Of a DNA stretch of 64,000 nucleotides, positions 18,300-26,093 are shown piece by piece. Source of the DNA: Ruminococcaceae bacterium UBA6353 (GTDB lineage: Bacteria > Bacillota > Clostridia > Oscillospirales > Acutalibacteraceae); assembly GCA_002437905.1 (NCBI GenBank), contig DJRT01000005.1, positions 1 to 64,000 on the forward strand. The letters are read 5' to 3'. Within the stretch, counting starts at the first letter, position 1, and each line of letters begins with the position of its first letter. A model generated the notes under the pieces. The model was given only the letters and a program-made list of their open reading frames with translations. It was not told the origin of the DNA and made no database searches. Both the position numbers and the translations under genes were made by a program.

Positions 18300-18761
18300 T
18301 CAGCCGCGGCGGCTGGCAAAATATTGCTGCAGGATCGGCAGTGCCTGCTCCCGCAGCACACCGGCAGTAACCGCCGGCTGCCGGGAGGAATGGGCAAAAA
18401 CCATGGCCGAGCAGGTGCAGCCTGTCTTGCCGCGTATTTTTGCCAGATCGGTATTGGCTGCGGCATATACCAGCCGGCCAAGCCTGGCCCACACCATGGC
18501 ACCGCTGCACATGAAGCATGGTTCGCAGCTGGAATACAGGGTATACTCCCGCAGGTCGGTGATGCCGGTTTCTGCACAGAATTCCCGGATCAGCCCTGCC
18601 TCGGCGTGAAAGGTCGGGTCATGCCGGGTGTGGATCTGGTTCTCGTTGGTATACACGATCTCCCCGTTGCGCACAAGCACCGCGCCGAACGGCTCATTGC
18701 CGTGCCGGACTGCGGCGGCGGACAGGGCGATCGCCTGCTGCATAAGCTGTTCATCGGTCAT
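18300..18761 (-). CDS. Nucleoside/nucleobase deaminase (guanine deaminase-like)
   Basis: A 153-residue zinc deaminase of the cytidine/deoxycytidylate deaminase superfamily. The zinc site is formed by the His-Ala-Glu motif in TFHAEAGLI and the Pro-Cys-x2-Cys motif in SSCEPCFMCSGA. NEPFGAVLV near the N-terminus and the overall length resemble guanine deaminases and TadA-like proteins; it is not tadA itself by pattern. It is the last gene of a three-gene minus-strand unit with a cytidine deaminase-like gene (39 bp upstream) and a phosphoesterase, which suggests base or nucleoside salvage. The exact substrate is unclear. Confidence 0.82.
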   Translation of the reverse strand: MTDEQLMQQAIALSAAAVRHGNEPFGAVLVRNGEIVYTNENQIHTRHDPTFHAEAGLIREFCAETGITDLREYTLYSSCEPCFMCSGAMVWARLGRLVYAAANTDLAKIRGKTGCTCSAMVFAHSSRQPAVTAGVLREQALPILQQYFASRRG

Positions 18762-18800
18762 GGGGTGTCCTCCGTTTGTCTTGCCGGTGGTCGGATGGGA

Positions 18801-19208
18801 TCATTCGCTTTCCTGCGGTATCCACCATTCCGGGGTCAGCTGCCCCAGGGTGACGACCCGGCCATGTGTATAGTCCAGCATGATTTCAATGTGCCCGTAC
18901 TCCTCCGGCATCAGCTGCGTCATCAGTTCGCGGCAGGCGCCGCAGGGGGGCATGGCCTTGCCATCCCAGTTGACGGCGATTACCCGGCGGATGCGGCTTT
19001 CTCCGTGTGTGAGCATGTGGAAAATGGCATTGCGTTCGGCGCAGATGCCCAGGGTACAGGCACCGTCCACACACACGCCGGTGTATATCCGGCCGGAGGC
19101 GGACTCAATGGCGGCCGCTACTCCGCCGGCCTCCATCCATGCCGAGATCCGCCGCGGGTGCAGAACGGCCCTTGCGGCGGTATATAGCTCTGTCCAGGTG
19201 TTTTCCAT
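18801..19208 (-). CDS. Cytidine deaminase-like protein (second paralogue)
   Basis: A 135-residue zinc deaminase. The active site is CAERNAIF (Cys-Ala-Glu, with Glu as proton shuttle) and PPCGACRELM (two more Cys ligands), the pattern of homotetrameric cytidine deaminases and of blasticidin-S deaminase. The start at 19208 follows AAAAGGAGC; upstream in-frame residues look like leader. A different cytidine deaminase is encoded in the deo operon at 56.1 kb, so this paralogue may have another substrate. It is grouped with another deaminase and a metallophosphoesterase. Confidence 0.8.
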   Translation of the reverse strand: MENTWTELYTAARAVLHPRRISAWMEAGGVAAAIESASGRIYTGVCVDGACTLGICAERNAIFHMLTHGESRIRRVIAVNWDGKAMPPCGACRELMTQLMPEEYGHIEIMLDYTHGRVVTLGQLTPEWWIPQESE

Positions 19209-19286
19209 GAAAAAGCCTGCTCCTTTTCGTTTTGCGGTTTTGCCCGGCACCGTTGTCCGGCTGTGCGCATACACTGAAACAGTGCA

Positions 19287-19754
19287 TCAGCGCGGCAGCC
19301 GGGCAAGGCTGGTGAGGATGCCGGCTGGGGTCACATCAATCAGACCATAGGCGCGGCCGTCGGCCAGGCTGCCGGGGTTGAACAGGAGCAGCCCATCCAG
19401 ATACTGCTCCTCCGGCCGGTGGGTATGGCCGAACAGCGCGATATCGGCCTGCCGCTCACGGGCAGCCAGCTCCAGGGTGTGCAGGCCGTATTTCACCTTG
19501 TAATTGTGGCCGTGGGTGAAGAAGAACCGCTTGCCGCCGAAGGTCTCCTCCCGTGCGGCGGGCAGATCGGCGGCAAAATCGCAGTTGCCCGGCACCATAT
19601 AGAAGGTGCAGTCGGGGTACTCCTCCTCGGCCTGCTGTGCCTGCCGCAGGCCGTCCCCCAGAAAGAGCACGGTGCGGGCCGCCGGGTGGGTTTCAATGAC
19701 CTCGCGCAGCAGCGCCATGCGCCCGTGCACATCGGATACGATGAGTAGCTGCAT
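19287..19754 (-). CDS. Metallophosphoesterase, YfcE/MJ0936 family
   Basis: A 155-residue calcineurin-like phosphodiesterase. The bimetal site motifs are in order: SDVHG (residues about 7-11), FLGDG, VPGNCDF, THGHNYK and FGHTHRPE. The size and the NPGSLADGR motif match the YfcE/MJ0936 group, active on simple phosphodiesters in vitro with unknown natural substrate. The ATG at 19754 is preceded by GGAGGGAC; it heads a minus-strand unit with two deaminases, 78 bp upstream of the first. In this neighbourhood a role in nucleotide turnover is possible but not shown. Confidence 0.88.
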   Translation of the reverse strand: MQLLIVSDVHGRMALLREVIETHPAARTVLFLGDGLRQAQQAEEEYPDCTFYMVPGNCDFAADLPAAREETFGGKRFFFTHGHNYKVKYGLHTLELAARERQADIALFGHTHRPEEQYLDGLLLFNPGSLADGRAYGLIDVTPAGILTSLARLPR

Positions 19755-19791
19755 AGTTGTCCCTCCGCATATTTTTTCACTTGCCGCATAG

Positions 19792-19820
19792 AGTATAGCA
19801 CACACATCAGCTTTTGAAAA
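19792..19820 (-). promoter_or_regulatory. Possible promoter of the phosphoesterase-deaminase operon
   Basis: On the minus strand TTTTCA and TATACT are separated by 17 bases, with the -10 about 38 bases before the start codon. The -35 is weak and overlaps the ribosome binding region of the divergent small gene. Confidence 0.45.
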
Positions 19821-19834
19821 GGTGGAATGCACAT

Positions 19835-20101
19835 ATGGCACAAGAGTTTTCGCCCGAACAGATGGAAAAACTGCTGGAATACGCCAGCCGGCGGCTAAAA
19901 ACCACCCCGCAGGCACTGCGGGAGGCCTTCCAGAACGGCGGGCTGTATGGGGTGGCGCAGCAGGCGCAGGGTACGGCCGCGCTGACGCCGGAGGAGGCGG
20001 CCAGGGCGCAGGCTATGCTGCAGGACAGGAGCCAGATCGAGCAGCTTTTGCAAAACCCGGAGGTGCAGAAGCTCCTGCAGCAGCTCAGCGGCGGCCAGTG
20101 A
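19835..20101 (+). CDS. Small conserved-type helical protein, unknown (first of three)
   Basis: An 88-residue soluble protein, mostly helical and rich in Gln, Leu and Ala. It contains EQMEKLLEYASRRLKTTPQ, LTPEEAARAQAMLQDRSQ, and ends in NPEVQKLLQQLSGGQ. The NPEVQKLLQQL-type tail, with Asn-Pro breaking two short helices, resembles unnamed proteins I associate with spore-forming Clostridia. There is no signal peptide or membrane helix. The ATG at 19835 has AAGGTGG about 10 bases upstream. It leads a tight cluster with two proline-rich proteins (10 and 38 bp gaps), probably one operon. I cannot assign a function. Confidence 0.72.
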   Translation: MAQEFSPEQMEKLLEYASRRLKTTPQALREAFQNGGLYGVAQQAQGTAALTPEEAARAQAMLQDRSQIEQLLQNPEVQKLLQQLSGGQ

Positions 20102-20111
20102 GGACAGGGCG

Positions 20112-20510
20112 ATGGACGATATCAACGAAAAGCTGTCCCGCCTGTTGTCTTCGCCGGAGGGCATGCAGAAGATCCAATCGGCCATGGCGGCGATTGGCGG
20201 TATGCCGGAGCAGCCGGGGGAGGCACCCCCACCGCCACCGCCCGCCCCACCGTCCCCGCCGGCCGGCGGTATGCCGATGCCGGATCTGGGGATGCTGGCT
20301 AAGCTGGCGCCGCTGATGGGGGCCATGGGCAAGGAGAATGACGATACCCGGCTGCTGCAGGCGCTGCGGCCGTATCTGCACGGGGAGCGGGAGCACCGGC
20401 TGGATGATGCGGTGCGTCTGCTGCAGCTGACCCGCCTGCTGCCGCTGCTGCAGACAGAGGGAATCCTCGGCGGCAGACCCGATGGTGATCCGGGTGTCGG
20501 GCGCAAATGA
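20112..20510 (+). CDS. Small protein with proline-rich linker, unknown (second of three)
   Basis: A 132-residue protein. The N-terminal helix (MDDINEKLSRLLSSPEGMQK, residues 1-20) resembles the end of the preceding protein; then comes a Pro-rich linker with PPPPPPAPPSPP (residues about 39-50), a Gly/Met hinge, and a C-terminal basic helical part with TRLLQALRPYLHGEREHRLD and AVRLLQLTRLLPLL. The RPYL-x4-R-x-R-LD pattern recalls unnamed clostridial proteins encoded near related partners. No membrane helix is visible. Starts at ATG behind GAGGACAGGGCG, 10 bp after the first gene. The stop overlaps a possible start of the third gene. Function unknown. Confidence 0.7.
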   Translation: MDDINEKLSRLLSSPEGMQKIQSAMAAIGGMPEQPGEAPPPPPPAPPSPPAGGMPMPDLGMLAKLAPLMGAMGKENDDTRLLQALRPYLHGEREHRLDDAVRLLQLTRLLPLLQTEGILGGRPDGDPGVGRK

Positions 20511-20548
20511 ACAGGGCATTGGCAGGCGACAGAAAGGAAGAGGGGTAT

Positions 20549-20944
20549 ATGGCAGACGATATGCGGCAGATGCAGCAGGAGGCTGCACGCCGGGTGCAGC
20601 GGATGCAGGAGCATTCCCGCCGGGTATTTGAGGAGCATCAGGGACGCACCGCCGAAAGCATGGCAGCGGCGCGTATGCCCCCTCCGCCACTGTACCGCCG
20701 GGAATCCCCACCGCCGCCTCCGCCTCCGCAGCCGCCGTACGCCGGGGGGATGCGTCCGCCTCCGCCCGGTCCTGGTGGGGTACGCCCCGCACCTCCGCGG
20801 CCGGTTTCGCCGCCTCCGCCACCTCCGCTGCTGCTCGGCGGGCTGGATACGGAGCAGGTGCTGCTGCTGGGGCTGGCGCTGCTGCTGTTCCGCAGCGGCT
20901 GCCGCCCGGAGCTGGTGGTGGCGCTGCTGTATCTGGCAATGTGA
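20549..20944 (+). CDS. Proline-rich protein with C-terminal hydrophobic tail, unknown (third of three)
   Basis: A 131-residue protein with three parts: an N-terminal Gln/Arg-rich helix (MADDMRQMQQEAARRVQRMQ), a long proline-rich region (about residues 45-95, with stretches of six or seven Pro), and a C-terminal hydrophobic helix pair (TEQVLLLGLALLLF and PELVVALLYLAM) separated by RSGCR. The tail may insert in a membrane or bind partner helices. The ATG at 20549 follows GGAAGAGGGG; another in-frame ATG at 20507 overlaps the previous stop (ATGA) and would add 14 residues. The polyproline runs would need elongation factor P for translation. Function unknown. Confidence 0.7.
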   Translation: MADDMRQMQQEAARRVQRMQEHSRRVFEEHQGRTAESMAAARMPPPPLYRRESPPPPPPPQPPYAGGMRPPPPGPGGVRPAPPRPVSPPPPPPLLLGGLDTEQVLLLGLALLLFRSGCRPELVVALLYLAM

Positions 20945-20997
20945 ACAAAGAGCACGCCGCCGGCGCTGCATCTGCAGTGTCGGCGGCGTGGTGCATT

Positions 20998-21840
20998 CTA
21001 TTCGTATTGGCGGCGGAAGCGGCCGGGGGAGATGCCCATGTGCTGATGGAATACATTGTAAAAGGTCTTCATATCCCGGTAGCCGCAGGCGGCGGCCACC
21101 TCGGCAATGGTGCGGTCGCTGCCGGTCAGCAGGCGGCAGGCGGTCTCCATGCGCACCTGCTGCAGATAGGCAGAATAGCCCTTGCCGGTTTCGGCGCGGA
21201 AGCGGTTGCTCAGCGTGGAGACCGAAAAGTGCATCTCCTCCGCCAGGGCGGAGAGGGTGGGCATGTTGGCGCAATCCTGCTCCATGCGGCGGATGATGCG
21301 CCGGCTCAGCGGCGCGGGGGCGGTGGTGGGTACACACAGCGCCCGCATGGTCAGCAGCAGGATCTTGACCAGATCGCAGCGCACCACCTCACGGTAGCCC
21401 TGCTGGTGCTCGTCCGTTTCCCGGATCATATCCTCCAGCAGCGCCAGCACCGTGCCCTCATCATGGAAGATGCCGGCAGTGGGCGCATCCGGCAGCTGGC
21501 CGGGGGACAGCCGGATAATGTAATTATTGAGAATGGTGCGGATGGAACGGCAGCCCTCCAGCGACCGGTCGATCAGCTCCGGCAAAAACAGGCAGTTGAT
21601 GATCTCGCAGGGCTTATCGTCTATCTGCCGGTAGCCGTGCGGCACGCCGTAGTCCACCACAAAGTAGTCCCCGGCGCGCACGGTGGAGCAGGTGTTGCCG
21701 AAGGTGTGCTCCAGACTGCCGCGCACAATGTAGGCCAGCTCCAAAAACGGGTGGGTGTGGAAAGAGATCGTGCCCTGCATCAGATGATAGACCTGCACGG
21801 TCTCCTGCAGCAGCTCCTGTTGGTCAAATCCGCGGGACAT
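20998..21840 (-). CDS. AraC family transcriptional regulator (next to GH106-like gene)
   Basis: A 280-residue regulator. The N-terminal cupin (HTHPFLELAYIVRG, HTFGNTCSTVRAGDYFVV and PHGY) probably binds a sugar; the C-terminal domain has the two AraC helix-turn-helix units, with LSALAEEMHFSVSTLSNRFR and IAEVAAACGYRDMKTFYNVF, ending in GISPGRFRRQYE. It is divergent from the large glycosidase at 21942, with a shared 101-bp promoter region that contains an AGTATA/TATACT inverted repeat, so it very likely controls that gene in response to its sugar. Confidence 0.9.
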   Translation of the reverse strand: MSRGFDQQELLQETVQVYHLMQGTISFHTHPFLELAYIVRGSLEHTFGNTCSTVRAGDYFVVDYGVPHGYRQIDDKPCEIINCLFLPELIDRSLEGCRSIRTILNNYIIRLSPGQLPDAPTAGIFHDEGTVLALLEDMIRETDEHQQGYREVVRCDLVKILLLTMRALCVPTTAPAPLSRRIIRRMEQDCANMPTLSALAEEMHFSVSTLSNRFRAETGKGYSAYLQQVRMETACRLLTGSDRTIAEVAAACGYRDMKTFYNVFHQHMGISPGRFRRQYE

Positions 21841-21875
21841 AAAAATCCCCCCTGAAAATCCGAATTTTTCGGGTC

Positions 21876-21904
21876 TTTACTAAGTATAGCACGACTGGTA
21901 TACT
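21876..21904 (+). promoter_or_regulatory. Promoter of the GH106-like gene
   Basis: TTTACT (21876-21881), 17 bases, TATACT (21899-21904) with a TG extension before the -10. It lies about 38 bases before the start codon. Confidence 0.65.
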
Positions 21905-21912
21905 AAAAGCAA
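21883..21912 (-). promoter_or_regulatory. Promoter of the divergent AraC gene, overlapping the GH106-like promoter
   Basis: On the minus strand TTGCTT and TATACT are separated by 18 bases, interleaved with the opposite promoter. The two -10 hexamers (AGTATA at 21883 and TATACT at 21899 on the plus strand) form an inverted repeat with a 10-base spacer, a possible operator. Confidence 0.55.
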
Positions 21913-21941
21913 GTAAAAAGTACGGAAAGGAACAAAGAAAT

Positions 21942-24900
21942 ATGGGCAATTTATATCCCAAAAGTCAGACACCGGTATTGGATGAGACGCTTTTCCGTCA
22001 TCCGACGGCTGAATATCGCGGAGCGCCCTTTTGGGCATGGGGCGGAAAGCCGGAGCGGGAGACCCTGTTTCGGCAGATAGACCAGTTCCGGCAGATGGGC
22101 TTTGGCGGATTTCATATCCACTGCCGGCTGGGTCTGGATACCCCCTACCTGAGCCGGGAATTCCTGCAGCTGGTTACCGCCTGCCGGGACAGAGCGAAGC
22201 AGCAGGGGCTGCTCTGCTGGCTGTATGATGAGGACGGATATCCCTCCGGCTTTGCCGGCGGGCTGGTCACGGCAGATCCGGCCACCCGGCAGCAGTTCCT
22301 TCGGATCACCGCCGCGCGGCTGGAAACGGTCGACCGGCAAACGGCCGTCCGCGAGGGCAAGCGCTTTTTGGTGGCGGCCTTTGATGTGCAGCTGGATGCG
22401 GACGGTATGCTGGCGCACTATGCGCGTGTGCCGGCGGGGGCCCCGGCCGCTGTGGGGTGCACCCGCTGGTACGCCTATGGCGAAACGGTCGGCAGCTCTG
22501 CCTGGTTTAACGGACAGTCGTATGTGAACACCATGGATAAGGCCTGCGTGGACCGCTTTACCGGGCTGACCCTCGGCGCCTACAAGGAGGCCGTTGGCGA
22601 AGATTTCGGCGGCATGGTGCCGGCGATTTTTACGGATGAGCCGAACATGGCTGAGCTCCGGTGCCTGGAGCGGGCGGAGGATCCGCACGGGGAGGCCTTT
22701 TTCCATTGGACGGCGGATCTGCCGGAAACCTTTCAGGCGGCTTATGGCTTTGATCTGGTGAATCATCTGCCGGAGCTGGTATGGCAGCTTCCCGGTGGGG
22801 CGCCATCGGCCGCGCGTTGGCGGTATCATGACCACGCCTGTGAGCGGTTCGTACAGGCCTTTGCCGATAACTACGGCGCACAGTGCGCCGCTATGGGGCT
22901 GCGCCTGACCGGCCATCTGCTGGACGAGGACACCCTTTGTGTGCAGACAAAGCGTACCGGCGAGGTGATGCGTTCCTACCGCGGCTTCGCCATTCCCGGC
23001 ATGGATCTGCTGGCAAACCAGCTGCAGCTGGTAACGGCCAAGCAGGTGCAATCAGCCGTGCATCAGTACGGCCGCGAGGGAATGCTCAGTGAGCTGTACG
23101 GGGTGACCGGCTGGGACTTCGATTTCCGCGGCTACAAGCTGCAGGGGGATTGGCAGGCGGCGCTGGGGGTCACCATACGGGTGCCGCACCTGACCTGGTA
23201 CACCATGAAGGGGTCGGCCAAACGCGATTATCCGGCTTCTATCGGCGCACACTCGCCGTGGTATACGGAGTTTCCGCTGCTGGAGGAGCATTTTGCCCGT
23301 CTGAATACGGTGCTCACCCGCGGCCGCCCGGTGGTCCGGATCGCCGTCATTCATCCAATCGAGAGTGATTGGGTGCTGTGCGGGCCGGAGGCGCAGACCG
23401 GTGCCCGCCGTGAAAGGCAGGCCAAGTCCTTCGAGCGCCTGACGAAGACCCTGCTGCAAAACCTGTTGGATTTTGACTATATCGCGGAGAGTCAGCTCCC
23501 TGCGCTGGCGGGGGAGATACGGCAGGCGCAGGCAGTTGTCGGTGAAATGACCTATGCGGCGGTGGTGGTGCCGGAATGTGTCACCCTGCGCAATAGTACG
23601 CTGGACTGGCTGGAGCGTTTTGTAGCTGCCGGCGGACAGGTGGTGTTTGCCGGTGCGTGTCCCCCATTTGCGGATGCGGAACGCAGCACGCGCGCCGAAG
23701 CCCTGTATGCTGTGTGTCCCCATGCCGATGGGGATGGGGCGGCTCTGTGCCGCCTGCTGGAGGCGCAGCGGCTGGTGGATGTCACACACGCGGACGGCAG
23801 CCGCACGCAGCACCTGCTGCATCAGCTTCGGCAGGATGGCGACCGCCGGTGGCTCTTCCTGGCACGCGGGACATATCCCGGCCGCTCCGACCGGGTGGAG
23901 CGGCATGCGGTGCATATCACGGTGAAGGGCGAATATACACCGACGGTCTATCAGACCCTTACGGGGGATACGGCGCCGATCGCCTACCGGATTGCCGAGG
24001 GGTGTACCACCATCGACGCTGTGCTGTATGACCACGACAGCCTGCTGCTGCAGCTGGCTCCGCCGGTGGCGCGCGGGCTGTCCCTGCCGCCGGTGGCCGA
24101 AAGGGTGTCTCTGCCGCTGGAGGTGCCCCCGCTGGTCGCCTTTTCGCGTGATGAGGAGAATGTGCTGCTGCTGGATACGGCGCTGTGCCGCCTGGACGAT
24201 GGGGAGACCACACGGGAAAATCTGTTGGCATTTGACCGCCGTATCCGCGCCTCTCTCGGCAATTCTTCCCCCATGGGCGATGGTCAGCAGCCATGGATAT
24301 TCCCGGATGTACCGCCGGCGCATATGGTCACACTGACCTTCACGGTATATGCCACAGCGCCGCTGACAGTGGCGCTGGCCTATGAGAGCGCCGTGGCGGC
24401 GGCACTCAATGGGCAGCCGGTGGATCTGCAGCCGGTTGGTTACTATGTGGATGCAGCCATCCATAAGACGGCCCCCTGCCTGCCGCTGCGGGAAGGGGAG
24501 AACACGCTTGTGCTGCAGGTGCCGCAGGGGGAAAAGTACTTTGTGGAAAATGTCTATCTGCTGGGCGATTTTGATGTGCAGTGCTGCGGCAGCTTTCTGG
24601 CGGTGGCACCGCCGCGCCGGCAGCTGGGCTTTGCCAGCATTACGCAGCAGGGGATGCCCTTCTATGGCGGCAATATCACCTATATGCACACGGTGACACT
24701 GCCGCAGCCGGGTGACCTGCGCATGACCCTGCCGGATTATCGCGGGGCGCTGGTGCGGGTGTGGGTGGACGACCGGGATGCCGGGACGGTGGCTTTTGCT
24801 CCCTATCAATTAACGGTGCCGGGGCTGGATGCCGGGCAGCACACCATCCGCTACCGCCTGTATGGCCACCGGGAAAATGCCTTTGGCCGGGTGGTGCACA

Positions 24901-25028
24901 ATACCGCAGAGGATCCCTGGTATGGCGGGGAGGCTTTTTATCCACAGGGGGCGGACTATGTGCCCGAATACCGACAAAAAGCAATCGGCCTGATGACGGC
25001 TCCGCGCCTGGAGCTGCTGCCAGACTGA
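21942..25028 (+). CDS. Large GH106-like glycoside hydrolase (alpha-L-rhamnosidase type)
   Basis: A 1028-residue cytoplasmic protein without signal peptide. The N-terminal barrel has motifs I associate with the GH106 family and its relatives: PFWAWGGKPERETLFRQI, MGFGGFHIHCRLGLDTPYLS, and WLYDEDGYPSGFAGG. FTDEPNM at residues 229-235 holds an Asp-Glu pair likely to be catalytic. A flavodoxin-like middle part (RPVVRIAVIHPIESDW) follows, and beta-sandwich domains fill the last 350 residues. GH106 enzymes remove L-rhamnose from plant pectins, but this subgroup is not characterised, so substrate is open. It starts behind GGAAAGGAAC and is controlled from a shared region with an AraC regulator. The terminator hairpin follows at once. 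Confidence 0.7.
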   Translation: MGNLYPKSQTPVLDETLFRHPTAEYRGAPFWAWGGKPERETLFRQIDQFRQMGFGGFHIHCRLGLDTPYLSREFLQLVTACRDRAKQQGLLCWLYDEDGYPSGFAGGLVTADPATRQQFLRITAARLETVDRQTAVREGKRFLVAAFDVQLDADGMLAHYARVPAGAPAAVGCTRWYAYGETVGSSAWFNGQSYVNTMDKACVDRFTGLTLGAYKEAVGEDFGGMVPAIFTDEPNMAELRCLERAEDPHGEAFFHWTADLPETFQAAYGFDLVNHLPELVWQLPGGAPSAARWRYHDHACERFVQAFADNYGAQCAAMGLRLTGHLLDEDTLCVQTKRTGEVMRSYRGFAIPGMDLLANQLQLVTAKQVQSAVHQYGREGMLSELYGVTGWDFDFRGYKLQGDWQAALGVTIRVPHLTWYTMKGSAKRDYPASIGAHSPWYTEFPLLEEHFARLNTVLTRGRPVVRIAVIHPIESDWVLCGPEAQTGARRERQAKSFERLTKTLLQNLLDFDYIAESQLPALAGEIRQAQAVVGEMTYAAVVVPECVTLRNSTLDWLERFVAAGGQVVFAGACPPFADAERSTRAEALYAVCPHADGDGAALCRLLEAQRLVDVTHADGSRTQHLLHQLRQDGDRRWLFLARGTYPGRSDRVERHAVHITVKGEYTPTVYQTLTGDTAPIAYRIAEGCTTIDAVLYDHDSLLLQLAPPVARGLSLPPVAERVSLPLEVPPLVAFSRDEENVLLLDTALCRLDDGETTRENLLAFDRRIRASLGNSSPMGDGQQPWIFPDVPPAHMVTLTFTVYATAPLTVALAYESAVAAALNGQPVDLQPVGYYVDAAIHKTAPCLPLREGENTLVLQVPQGEKYFVENVYLLGDFDVQCCGSFLAVAPPRRQLGFASITQQGMPFYGGNITYMHTVTLPQPGDLRMTLPDYRGALVRVWVDDRDAGTVAFAPYQLTVPGLDAGQHTIRYRLYGHRENAFGRVVHNTAEDPWYGGEAFYPQGADYVPEYRQKAIGLMTAPRLELLPD

Positions 25029-25029
25029 A

Positions 25030-25075
25030 AAATCGCCGCAGAACCGATCTTCGGGTCGGTTCTGCGGCGTTTTTT
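25030..25075 (+). terminator. Terminator of the GH106-like gene (copy 1 of a 40-bp repeat)
   Basis: CGCCGCAGAACCGA pairs with TCGGTTCTGCGGCG around an 8-base loop, followed by TTTTTT. Bases 25030-25069 match 26898-26937 at 39 of 40 positions. Confidence 0.93.
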
Positions 25076-25078
25076 GGT

Positions 25079-25987
25079 TCATTTCCCGAGTACGGTGAGA
25101 ATATCGAAACCGTCCGGCTCCTCAACAAAGGCGGCCTCGGTAATACAGGCCATGCGCGGCTTGAAATATCCCGTGCCGGGGTGACAATGATAGACCATCA
25201 AAAAGCGGTTTTCATCCTCGGTGGGAGCAAAGCTGTGGTGACCGGTTCCGAACACGCCGTTCGGACGGTGCAGGATCGGGTTGCCGGCGTATTTTCGGAA
25301 TGGTCCGGTGGGGCAGTCTGAAACTGCATAGCCCACGGCATATTCGGGGGATCGCGTATGGTTGGCGGAATAGGAAAGATAATAGAGCCCTTTGTGCTTG
25401 ATAACAAATGGGCCTTCCGCCACTGTGCAGTCTACCGTTTCCCACGGCTCTTCGGCAGCAATCAGAATGTGAGAATAGTTTTTCCGGATCCTCTTCAGAT
25501 CCGGTTCCATTTCAGCCACGCGGATGGTATTGCCCCCGGTAATAGCGGCGTAGTACAGATAGATTCTTCCATCGGTATCGAAAAGCAGGTGGCCATCGAT
25601 GGTGGGAAAATCGAGCAAGTACGAATCTGTGTGCGGTAAAAAGGGTCCTGTCGGTTCATCGGCCACGGCAATGGCGAGCTTTTCGTCAGCGGCATAGACC
25701 ATGTAGTATTTTCCTTTGTAATAGGAGACCTCCGGCGCCCAGAAGCCGTGGCTGCCGAGCACCCGGTCGCGGTCCAAACACAAAATCGGCTTCTCCCAAT
25801 GCACAAGATCCTTGGTGGTGTGCACCATAATGCCGTCGCTGCCGTCCTCATTGTAGGTTTCGAAGAACGGGTATTCTTCTGTAAAGGCTGGCAGACTGTT
25901 CTCTGTGGTGCAGTAGATATAGTAGGTATCCTCTTTTTTTAGGAGAAAATTGTCTCCGCCGCAGAACATTTTGGTGCGGTTGATCAT
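25079..25987 (-). CDS. Glycoside hydrolase family 43 protein
   Basis: A 302-residue five-bladed beta-propeller glycosidase, likely acting on arabinose- or xylose-containing oligosaccharides. The three GH43 acidic residues can be placed: Asp12 in GGDNFLL (base), Asp131 in PTIDGHLLFD (pKa modulator) and Glu191 in VAEGPFVIKH (acid). FWAPEVSYYKGKYYMVY is also characteristic. No signal peptide, so it handles imported sugars. The start at 25987 follows AAGGGCGTGACAAT; an ATG at 26005 lies only a few bases after the likely transcription start. The gene is visibly less GC-rich than its neighbours and is divergent from its own AraC gene, which suggests transfer as a cassette. Confidence 0.9.
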   Translation of the reverse strand: MINRTKMFCGGDNFLLKKEDTYYIYCTTENSLPAFTEEYPFFETYNEDGSDGIMVHTTKDLVHWEKPILCLDRDRVLGSHGFWAPEVSYYKGKYYMVYAADEKLAIAVADEPTGPFLPHTDSYLLDFPTIDGHLLFDTDGRIYLYYAAITGGNTIRVAEMEPDLKRIRKNYSHILIAAEEPWETVDCTVAEGPFVIKHKGLYYLSYSANHTRSPEYAVGYAVSDCPTGPFRKYAGNPILHRPNGVFGTGHHSFAPTEDENRFLMVYHCHPGTGYFKPRMACITEAAFVEEPDGFDILTVLGK

Positions 25988-26017
25988 ATTGTCACGCCCT
26001 TTCATGTGGTTGTTTCC

Positions 26018-26045
26018 ATTATAGGGCTTGTCATGTGAAAAACAA
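26018..26045 (-). promoter_or_regulatory. Promoter of the GH43 gene
   Basis: On the minus strand TTGTTT, 16 bases, TATAAT. It overlaps the opposite promoter of the AraC gene by 18 bases, so RNA polymerase can use only one at a time. Confidence 0.75.
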
Positions 26046-26056
26046 TGTGCTATACT
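26028..26056 (+). promoter_or_regulatory. Promoter of the GH43-linked AraC gene
   Basis: TTGTCA (26028-26033), 17 bases, TATACT (26051-26056), a near-consensus vegetative promoter 38 bases before the ATG. Confidence 0.8.
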
Positions 26057-26093
26057 GCTTCAAAACTGCAAAATCCTGCTATTGGAGAAAACT

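Noticed and set aside
15868..18519. An 883-residue open frame on the minus strand opposite clpE
   Set aside because: The plus strand has a complete ClpE protein with all motifs. The antisense frame is open because of the GC-rich third codon positions; its translation is His/Gln/Arg-rich with no domain and no ribosome binding site.
20680..20840. Repeated CCGCCTCCG-like units that resemble a tandem repeat or CRISPR-like array
   Set aside because: They are proline codons in a coding region, irregular in length and without spacers.
20945..20997. A hairpin (CACGCCGCC with GGCGGCGTG) between the small-protein cluster and the AraC gene as a terminator
   Set aside because: The stem is good, but neither strand has a proper T-run, so I did not list it as a terminator. 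It may still stop transcription weakly.
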